Assembly: GCA_900549625.1 (NCBI GenBank)
Contig: URPE01000016.1
Span: forward strand, 1 to 29,454
Source of the DNA: an uncultured Mycoplasmatota bacterium
GTDB lineage: Bacteria; Bacillota_I; Bacilli_A; RF39; UBA660
DNA length: 29,454 bases
Reading direction: 5' to 3'
Below the pieces are notes generated by a model. That model did no database searches. It was not told the DNA's origin and saw nothing but the letters and a program-made list of their open reading frames with translations. The translations under genes and the position numbers were made by a program. The first letter of the stretch is position 1, and each line of letters opens with the position of its first letter. Below, one piece after another: positions 16,123 through 21,449 of this stretch.

Positions 16123-16439
16123 TGATAAGTATACAAATTACTAAAAATAATAATGTTATTGATAAAATTATTTTAAAAGGGCATGCAGGATATGCAGCAT
16201 ATGGCAAGGATATTGTTTGTGCTGGTGTTTCTGCTATTCTAACTACAAGTGTTAATGCAATATTAGCATTTGATAACAAGTCTTTAAAAATTGTTAGTGA
16301 AGAACCTTTTGAATTGCAAATTTTATCACATGATGCGATAACCTCTAAGTTACTTTTAAATATGATTTCTCTATTTAAAGAAATGGCAGAGTCTTATCCT
16401 AAAAATATTACAGTTAAGGAGGATGAAAACAATGTTTAA
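16122..16439 (+). CDS. prp: Ribosomal-processing cysteine protease Prp (YsxB)
   Basis: 105 residues. The signature GHAGYAAYGKDIVCAGVSA contains the catalytic dyad His21 and Cys33. Prp removes the N-terminal extension of L27 in Firmicutes, and the L27 encoded just downstream has such an extension. The start ATG overlaps the rplU stop by one base, and no separate ribosome binding site is needed for coupled translation; the end overlaps the rpmA start region. The operon order rplU-prp-rpmA is the same as in Bacillus and Staphylococcus. Confidence 0.95.
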   Translation: MISIQITKNNNVIDKIILKGHAGYAAYGKDIVCAGVSAILTTSVNAILAFDNKSLKIVSEEPFELQILSHDAITSKLLLNMISLFKEMAESYPKNITVKEDENNV

Positions 16440-16719
16440 AATGATTTTAAATCTTCAACGTTTTGCACACGTTAAGGCTCAAGGTTCAACTGATAACGGC
16501 CGTGATTCTGCTGGACGTAGATTAGGTGCAAAAGCTGCTGATGGACAATTTGTTAGTGCTGGAAGCATTATCTATCGTCAAAGAGGAACTAAAATTTATC
16601 CTGGTACTAATGTTGGTATGGGTAAAGATCATACTCTATTTGCTAAAATTGACGGTGTTGTTCGTTTTGAAAGACTTGGAAGAGATAAGAAAAAGGCTAG
16701 TGTTTACGAAACAAAGTAG
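16432..16719 (+). CDS. rpmA: 50S ribosomal protein L27 with Prp-cleavable N-terminal extension
   Basis: 95 residues. The body GSTDNGRDSAGRRLGAKAADG and GTKIYPGTNVGMGKDHTLFA is typical L27. The first 12 residues MFKMILNLQRFA are an extension; the Firmicutes Prp recognition motif is LNLQFFA with cleavage after Ala, so mature L27 should begin at His13. The first Phe of the FF pair is Arg here. AAGGAGG at 16416-16422 fits the ATG at 16432 and is too close to the upstream ATG at 16423. The start overlaps prp by 8 nt. Terminator stem begins inside the last codons. Confidence 0.97.
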   Translation: MFKMILNLQRFAHVKAQGSTDNGRDSAGRRLGAKAADGQFVSAGSIIYRQRGTKIYPGTNVGMGKDHTLFAKIDGVVRFERLGRDKKKASVYETK

Positions 16720-16733
16720 GCACAGCCTTTTTT
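16690..16733 (+). terminator. Terminator of the rplU-prp-rpmA operon
   Basis: AAAAAGGCT in the last rpmA codons pairs with AGCCTTTTT after the stop (9 bp) and ends in a T run. The loop of about 25 nt contains a small inner stem GTTT/AAAC. Confidence 0.6.
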
Positions 16734-16778
16734 GTCATTTATTGTCGAAAATTGGTACTAGTAATTTAAAAACAATTA

Positions 16779-16787
16779 TGCTATCAT
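16779..16787 (+). promoter_or_regulatory. Possible extended -10 promoter of the nine-codon ORF
   Basis: TGCTATCAT fits TGnTATAAT with one mismatch, 34 nt before the start codon. No convincing -35 element. Confidence 0.35.
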
Positions 16788-16820
16788 AATATTGTAGTAA
16801 AGTAGAAGGAGGTAAATCAT

Positions 16821-16850
16821 ATGTGGAAATGGTTTTTTAGATGGTTCTAA
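16821..16850 (+). CDS. Nine-residue Trp/Phe-rich micro-ORF with own ribosome binding site and terminator
   Basis: Encodes MWKWFFRWF. A near-ideal ribosome binding site AGAAGGAGGT (16804-16813) ends 7 nt before the ATG, and a strong terminator begins 13 nt after the TAA. With a possible promoter upstream this forms a complete transcription unit of about 100 nt. The peptide has three Trp, three Phe and two positive charges, suggesting membrane association. It may act as a peptide, as a leader peptide for attenuation (three Trp codons), or the unit may be an mRNA-like small RNA. No known family was recognised. The strength of the flanking signals is the argument for it being real. Confidence 0.55.
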   Translation: MWKWFFRWF

Positions 16851-16862
16851 TTAAGAACTAAT

Positions 16863-16891
16863 AAAGGAACTCAGTTGAGTTCCTTTTTTTT
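16863..16891 (+). terminator. Strong terminator after the nine-codon ORF
   Basis: AAAGGAACTC pairs perfectly with GAGTTCCTTT around the loop AGTT, followed by a run of eight T. Confidence 0.9.
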
Positions 16892-16936
16892 CATAAATTG
16901 TATGATAAATTTTTAACAGATTAGATGATGCTATAA

Positions 16937-17419
16937 ATGAAAAAGTTATTTAAGCAAATTAAAGAGATATCTAAAAAGACTAAGTAGTTTTTAATAATAT
17001 TGTGCCTTATAATTATTATGATTGGTATTTTAATATCACTTTTATTTTCTAAGTCAGAAAAAAGAAATAATAGTGCTGAGAATAAGGCTACTAATGTTAC
17101 TAAAAATAAGGTTAGTGCCGATGAAGCTATAAATATGTATAATGATATTACCAAAGATTGTACAGGGGCTTTAGTTTTTAATTTAAAAGAAGGCGAACAA
17201 GTAGATATAGAAAATACTAATGATTATACAAGTGCTTGTAAAACTAATGATTATTACTCAAAGATGATTGGCTATACATATGACTTAAAAGATAATGAAG
17301 TAGCAGAATTTAGTGAAAACACAGTTAAAGAATCATTAAATAAAGGAACAACTTATGAATATATCTATAAAGAAGAAACTGGTAGCTATCGTTTAATCGA
17401 AGTAAAATTAATGAAATAA
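16937..17419 (+). pseudogene. Single-pass membrane protein gene interrupted by an in-frame TAG
   Basis: The frame starts ATG at 16937 with a basic cytoplasmic tail MKKLFKQIKEISKKTK, meets TAG at 16985-16987 (codon 17), then continues without break to TAA at 17419. The part after TAG is a membrane anchor (FLIILCLIIIMIGILISLLF), a charged linker, and an extracytoplasmic domain of about 100 residues with two Cys (near CTGAL and SACKT) that could form a disulfide. TAG is an ordinary stop elsewhere in this window (lon, rpmA, spoVD). Restart at TTG 17000 or ATG 17018 would keep the whole anchor but neither has a ribosome binding site. Family not recognised. Probably a recent nonsense mutation. Confidence 0.6.
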
Positions 17420-17439
17420 GATGTAAAGCGTCTTTTTTC
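17418..17439 (+). terminator. Short terminator after the interrupted membrane protein gene
   Basis: AAGATG pairs with CGTCTT (one U-G) around TAAAG, then a T run. The stem includes the stop codon. Confidence 0.55.
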
Positions 17440-17458
17440 TTTAGAAAGTAGGGTTAGT

Positions 17459-17812
17459 ATGAAAAATGAAAAATAACAACATTATATATAGTAGTGAGTA
17501 TTTTGGTATTAAGTACTATAGGTGTGTCTTTTGCCTATTTTGCTAGTATTATAAACACAGATAGATGAAAATACTATATCTGTTAATATAATGTCAGAAG
17601 ATTATAATGCTGATTATAGTAGAGGATCTGGTATAATAGAATACCATTATTCTTTGTACGATTCATCTGGAAGCATGGTTGGTGATGAAACGTCTATGTC
17701 TTCTTGGCATATCTTTAGTGGACTATCAAAAGAAACTTATAGTATTAGAGTTATGGTTTATGACAAAATAGGAATGCCAAGCGAAGATACGACATCTATT
17801 ACCTTAGTTTAA
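17459..17812 (+). pseudogene. Secreted surface protein remnant (signal segment plus Ig/FN3-like domain), frameshifted
   Basis: Three frames are needed to read it. ATG at 17459 gives MKNEK and then a stop. Shifting frame gives KITTLYIVVSILVLSTIGVS FAYFASIINTD (split by me for length), a classic signal/anchor segment of SipW-type secreted proteins. Another shift near 17570 gives a domain of about 70 residues ending SIRVMVYDKIGMPSEDTTSITLV, which looks like an Ig or fibronectin-III strand pair (GLSKETYSIRVMVYD). The intact protein was probably larger, since a gap between signal and domain is likely. Only the open part from ATG 17591 to 17812 could still be translated and has no clear ribosome binding site. 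Confidence 0.6.
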
Positions 17813-17816
17813 TTAA

Positions 17817-17839
17817 AAAGCACGTATTAGTCGTACTTT
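17817..17839 (+). terminator. Weak terminator-like hairpin
   Basis: AAAGCACG and CGTACTTT pair with one C-A mismatch around TATTAGT. The T run is short. It may be the decayed terminator of the preceding remnant. Confidence 0.25.
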
Positions 17840-17906
17840 ATTGATGTTTTACTGTCAAACCAATGTCTAATTATTTTTAAAAGACAATATATTAAAAAAA
17901 TAATGA

Positions 17907-17912
17907 TATAAT
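17907..17912 (+). promoter_or_regulatory. -10 element upstream of the CPBP gene
   Basis: Perfect TATAAT, 25 nt before the start codon. No good -35 at the usual distance. Confidence 0.45.
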
Positions 17913-17937
17913 ACTTACAGAAAGTAGGTAAAGTTTT

Positions 17938-18606
17938 ATGTTAAAAAAAGAAGAAAGTCCTTTAAACAAAGTAATATTACTATATGTTGTATATTTTCTT
18001 TACACTATGCTAGGCAGCATGCTAGCATCGAAACTAAATATTTCTAATTCAGCATATATTATGATGCCAGCTGATATACTATTTTTAGTATTCTCAGTAG
18101 TTATGTATAAAAATAATCTAAAAAACGATTTTCAAAAATTTAAAAAAGCCAAAATATTAAAAACAATAGGAACTATAGTATTAGGTATTGTATCTATAAT
18201 CCTTTTAAATGGTATAATGGGAATGCTTACTGATATTTTTTTACCAGATGTTAATATGGATTCTAATACTAGCGCTATGCTAACCCTTCTAAGAACATCA
18301 CCCATTTATGCTTTCTTTAAAGTTTTGATTTTTGCTCCTATAGCTGAAGAAATACTTTTCCGTGAATCAATTAGTACATGTGTTAAAGATAATATTTTAT
18401 TCATCATTTTTAGTGCCTTAATCTATACTATGATGAACTTCATTTTTAATTCTTCAACTCTTACTTTAGTTGATTTACTAGTGTACTTTGTACCAGCTTT
18501 ATTATTCAGTTTTATTTATATCAAAAATGATCGGAATATTATAATTGTTATGATAATCAAATTTATAATGCAATTTATTCCATTTATTATGTTACTTGTT
18601 AAATAG
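17938..18606 (+). CDS. CPBP (CAAX/Abi) family intramembrane protein with altered second and third motifs
   Basis: 222 residues with six to seven membrane segments. Motif 1 of the CPBP glutamyl protease family is intact: EExxxR as AEEILFRE (E137, E138, R142). The usual motif 2 FxxxH is YTMMN (in ALIYTMMNFIF) and the usual motif 3 His is not apparent in MIIKFIMQF, so the metal/catalytic histidines seem absent. Family members process prenylated proteins, peptides or act in bacteriocin self-immunity; with two motifs changed, a non-proteolytic role is possible. AAAGTAGG precedes the ATG by about 10 nt. It is followed after 19 nt by a surface protein gene, probably in the same transcript. Confidence 0.8.
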   Translation: MLKKEESPLNKVILLYVVYFLYTMLGSMLASKLNISNSAYIMMPADILFLVFSVVMYKNNLKNDFQKFKKAKILKTIGTIVLGIVSIILLNGIMGMLTDIFLPDVNMDSNTSAMLTLLRTSPIYAFFKVLIFAPIAEEILFRESISTCVKDNILFIIFSALIYTMMNFIFNSSTLTLVDLLVYFVPALLFSFIYIKNDRNIIIVMIIKFIMQFIPFIMLLVK

Positions 18607-18625
18607 AAAAGAGGAATGATTAATT

Positions 18626-19246
18626 ATGAAGCAAAATATAAAGATTTTCATTTTTACTTTAATGATTATATCATTCTTTTTTTGTAAAAATGTTAATGCT
18701 TTAAGTACTCATATAACCAAAACTGAAACCAATGACTATTACTTATATGACGTTGTTGACAATGAAAGAAACTTAACATATTCATGGAAATTTCTAAAAG
18801 AAGAAAATAAGAATACTTCTGTTGAAGAAAATATGTATATTGATAATGACTTGCGTCTAAGCCTTGATGCTAGTACTAAAGATACAAAAAGAATTAATGA
18901 AAAAGTTAAAAATGATAAATTAATTATTACTTTTGATTATCATGGTATGCTTCCTTTAGAAGCTAAAGTGAAAATTGACGTATCTGACAAATTTAATGAT
19001 GGTGAAAAATTATATCTTTACTATTATAATCCTGATAGTGATGAAATAGAGTATATGGATAATGTTGTCTTTGTTAAAAATGGCATGGCTGAATTTCATA
19101 TTAAACATTGTTCTGACTATTTTCTAACCGCTGCGGTTGTAAATGACGCGGTTAACAATCCCCAAAGTGTTAACTATATCATTATTGGCTTAATAGTAGT
19201 CGTATTTATATTAATCGCGATTACGCTAAAACAATCAAAAAAATAA
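18626..19246 (+). CDS. Small surface-anchored protein with signal peptide and C-terminal membrane anchor
   Basis: 206 residues: signal peptide (about 1-25, ending VNA), extracellular domain (about 26-180), C-terminal membrane helix (about 184-203) and KQSKK tail. The stretch GEKLYLYYYNPDSDEIEYMD and the end FHIKHCSDYFLT match a domain often found at the C-terminal part of larger Firmicutes surface proteins (a bacterial Ig-like or S-layer-associated repeat; exact family not recalled). GAGGAATG lies 9 nt before the ATG. Between the CPBP and LCP genes, so an envelope role is likely, but there is no specific function call. Confidence 0.75.
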   Translation: MKQNIKIFIFTLMIISFFFCKNVNALSTHITKTETNDYYLYDVVDNERNLTYSWKFLKEENKNTSVEENMYIDNDLRLSLDASTKDTKRINEKVKNDKLIITFDYHGMLPLEAKVKIDVSDKFNDGEKLYLYYYNPDSDEIEYMDNVVFVKNGMAEFHIKHCSDYFLTAAVVNDAVNNPQSVNYIIIGLIVVVFILIAITLKQSKK

Positions 19247-19264
19247 AATAAACAATAATTAATA

Positions 19265-19273
19265 TGCTATAAT
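19265..19273 (+). promoter_or_regulatory. Extended -10 promoter of the LCP gene
   Basis: TGCTATAAT is a perfect TGnTATAAT, 26 nt before the start codon. Confidence 0.55.
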
Positions 19274-19298
19274 ATAACAGAAAAAAGAGAGGTATAAA

Positions 19299-20759
19299 AT
19301 GAAAAAAAAGAAAAAACAAACTAATAGTAAACTTCAAAAATTTAGTTTATTACTATGGATTATATCCATTATATTTATGATTTTGCTAGGTTATTTAATT
19401 TATAAGGCCAATGTTTTACCATTAAAATATTTTTTAGTAATTGTAATATGTTTTGCTTTATTAATGTCTATTCATGGTATATTTGTCTTAAAAAAGAAAA
19501 CAAAAACGTTCGTTTTAATATTCTTAAATCTTATGACCCTAGTATTTATGAGCTGTGAAGCTTTGGCTATTGTAAAAATTAATGAAACATTAGCTTTCCT
19601 AAAGGCTAATTTAGGGGCTCGTTATGAAACAAATATTTACTATGTTTTAAGTAGTAAAGACGCAACTTACGAAAACATTAATGATATTGCTGGTATGACT
19701 ATTTATTCTTATAAAGACTTAGATGATATGTCTAAAGTAGAAAATGAATTACATAAAAAAGTAAATGCCACAATTGAATACAAAGATAATATTGTCGATT
19801 TACTAAATAATATTTTAGAAGACACCAAACTTGTTATTTTAGTAAATTCTGGTAACTATGATGCAATGGTGCAAAATGATGAAGATTACGAGAAAAAAGT
19901 AAAGATCATCGATACAATTGATGTTCAAACAGAAATAATAACTACTGATACAGGTATAAATGTTACTAAAGATCCGTTTGTTTTATATTTGAGTGGTATT
20001 GATACAAGAAGTGGCAAATTACCTAGCAGAAGCCTTAGTGATGTTAACATAGTTGTTGCCGTAAATCCAAAAGATAAAAAAATATTAATGGTACATATCC
20101 CAAGAGATTACTATGTTCAAGTTCATGGTACAACTGGTCTTAAAGATAAGTTAACCCACACTGGTACAATTGGGGGAGTTGACTTAACAATGCAAACCAT
20201 TGAAGACTTACTAGAAATAAAAATTCCTTATTACGCTAGAGTAAACTTTAATTCAGTCGTTAACCTTGTTGATGCTATTGGTGGTATCACATTAAACTCT
20301 GATGTTGATTATTCTTTTAACTGTTGGACCGATAGAAGCTGTACTTTTAATCCTGGCTTAAATACTGTTACTGGTAAATGTGCCCTAGCGTTTGCAAGAG
20401 AAAGACACGCTTATTCAACTGGCGATCGCCATCGTGGAGAAAATCAAGAACAAGTAATTGAAAAAGTTATTAATAAAGTTACTTCATCTAGTACAATTAT
20501 CTCTAATTATAGTGAAATACTAAATGCTTTAAATGGTACTTTTGAAACAAACTTGGCAACTGAAGAAATAACAAGTTTAGTAAAAATGCAATTAAATAAT
20601 ATGTCTTCTTGGCATATATCAAGTTATAATGTTGATGGCACAGGTGGCTTACAACCAACTTATAGCTATCCAAATCAAAATCTTTACGTTATGAATCCTA
20701 ATATGGAAACAGTAAGTACAGCAGTTCAAAAACTAAATGAGGTTTTAGATGAAAATTAA
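19299..20759 (+). CDS. LytR-CpsA-Psr (LCP) family cell-wall glycopolymer ligase
   Basis: 486 residues. Three N-terminal membrane segments (about 15-37, 43-63, 68-90), an extracytoplasmic accessory domain (about 95-220) and the LCP domain (about 227-400) starting at LYLSGIDTR and containing IPRDYYVQV (R269, D270), the YYARVNFNSVVNLVDAIGGI segment and the FARERHAYSTGDRHRGENQ signature with the arginines that bind the polyprenyl pyrophosphate. LCP enzymes transfer teichoic acid or capsule polymers from lipid carrier to peptidoglycan. GAGAGG precedes the ATG. The last 11 nt overlap the VanZ-family gene, implying coupled translation. Which polymer it attaches cannot be told. Confidence 0.94.
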   Translation: MKKKKKQTNSKLQKFSLLLWIISIIFMILLGYLIYKANVLPLKYFLVIVICFALLMSIHGIFVLKKKTKTFVLIFLNLMTLVFMSCEALAIVKINETLAFLKANLGARYETNIYYVLSSKDATYENINDIAGMTIYSYKDLDDMSKVENELHKKVNATIEYKDNIVDLLNNILEDTKLVILVNSGNYDAMVQNDEDYEKKVKIIDTIDVQTEIITTDTGINVTKDPFVLYLSGIDTRSGKLPSRSLSDVNIVVAVNPKDKKILMVHIPRDYYVQVHGTTGLKDKLTHTGTIGGVDLTMQTIEDLLEIKIPYYARVNFNSVVNLVDAIGGITLNSDVDYSFNCWTDRSCTFNPGLNTVTGKCALAFARERHAYSTGDRHRGENQEQVIEKVINKVTSSSTIISNYSEILNALNGTFETNLATEEITSLVKMQLNNMSSWHISSYNVDGTGGLQPTYSYPNQNLYVMNPNMETVSTAVQKLNEVLDEN

Positions 20760-21165
20760 GAAGCATATCTTTTGGCTACTATTCATTCTGTGGCTAGGAG
20801 TTATCTTCTTTTTTTCTAGCCAAAGTGGTAGTGCTAGTAGTAACTTATCAAATACTATTTTAATGCTTTTACCATTTAAAATTTCTTCTTTTGCTATTCG
20901 TAAGCTTGCTCATTTTACTGAATATTTTATACTAGGCTTACTAGGTATGAACGCTATCAATAAAAGTGGTGCGTTTCATAATAAAAATATAATTCTTTTA
21001 AGTTTGTTCATATTACTTTATGCTTTGAGTGATGAAATTCATCAGTATTTTGTTGGTGGCCGGGCGATGCGAGTCCTTGATGTATTTATTGATTATACTG
21101 GTGCTCTAGTAAGCCAAGTCACCTTTAAATTCATAAAAGATAAGAGAAAACATACACTTTTATAG
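20749..21165 (+). CDS. VanZ-family membrane protein
   Basis: 138 residues, four membrane segments. Family motifs are clear: IFFFSSQSG near the N-terminus, RKLAHFTEYFILGLLG in the middle and SDEIHQYFVGGRAMRVLDVFIDYTGA near the end. VanZ itself gives low teicoplanin resistance by an unknown mechanism; chromosomal homologues are common in Firmicutes and their role is not established. The start overlaps the LCP gene by 11 nt and uses GAGG within that gene as ribosome binding site, so the two proteins are probably made together. Confidence 0.92.
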   Translation: MKIKKHIFWLLFILWLGVIFFFSSQSGSASSNLSNTILMLLPFKISSFAIRKLAHFTEYFILGLLGMNAINKSGAFHNKNIILLSLFILLYALSDEIHQYFVGGRAMRVLDVFIDYTGALVSQVTFKFIKDKRKHTLL

Positions 21166-21182
21166 GTGATTCTATGTTTTTT
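21164..21182 (+). repeat. 19-bp direct repeat, copy 1 (start of the 39-residue ORF)
   Basis: AGGTGATTCTATGTTTTTT, identical to 21431-21449. Contains ribosome binding site and start codon. Confidence 0.85.
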
Positions 21183-21293
21183 ATCTTTTTTCTTTTTTTT
21201 ATTTTATGCCTTATCATTGATATTTCTTGTGTCATTATATCATCTAGGATATCCAAAAAAGAAAATGATAAAAATAAGGTAGAATGGCAATAA
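21174..21293 (+). CDS. 39-residue single-pass membrane ORF
   Basis: Encodes 39 residues: a Phe/Ile-rich hydrophobic segment (residues 1-24, MFFIFFLFFILCLIIDISCV onward) followed by a charged tail SRISKKENDKNKVEWQ. AGGTGA lies 4-5 nt before the ATG, rather close. It begins 9 nt after the VanZ-family gene. The ribosome binding site and start codon are in a 19-bp sequence repeated exactly at the spoVD start. It may be a real small membrane protein or a remnant of a duplicated gene start. No family recognised. Confidence 0.4.
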   Translation: MFFIFFLFFILCLIIDISCVIISSRISKKENDKNKVEWQ

Positions 21294-21417
21294 TAAGAAA
21301 GTACTCCAAATAAATGAGAAAATATATTTATTAGTGTAACTATATGAAATTATAAATCTAAGTTATATATCTAATCAATTTACTATTTAATGCCAACATA
21401 TTTTCTAGTCCTCTAAG

Positions 21418-21443
21418 CATAGAATTATTTAGGTGATTCTATG
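21418..21443 (+). promoter_or_regulatory. Hairpin covering the spoVD start codon, overlapping 19-bp repeat copy 2
   Basis: CATAGAAT and ATTCTATG form a perfect 8-bp inverted repeat whose 10-nt loop TATTTAGGTG holds the ribosome binding site and whose 3' arm ends in the spoVD ATG. If formed in the mRNA it would hide the start codon. The 147 nt upstream (21294-21440) hold no recognisable gene. Confidence 0.45.
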
Positions 21444-21449
21444 TTTTTT
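21431..21449 (+). repeat. 19-bp direct repeat, copy 2 (spoVD start)
   Basis: AGGTGATTCTATGTTTTTT, identical to 21164-21182. It includes the spoVD ribosome binding site and start codon. Confidence 0.85.

Noticed and set aside
16526..16789. 87-codon frame overlapping rpmA
   Set aside because: It is rpmA read in another frame; no ribosome binding site and the sense frame is L27.
16985..16987. Recoding of TAG as an amino acid genome-wide
   Set aside because: lon, rpmA, spoVD and the VanZ-family gene end at TAG at the expected family length, so TAG is a normal stop.
18626..19246. Sortase-anchored surface protein
   Set aside because: The C-terminus has a membrane helix and basic tail but no LPxTG motif before it.
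20423..20432. GGCGATCGCC palindrome as a HIP1-like or methylation-related element
   Set aside because: It occurs once, inside conserved LCP codons (GDRHR), and is explained by coding sequence.
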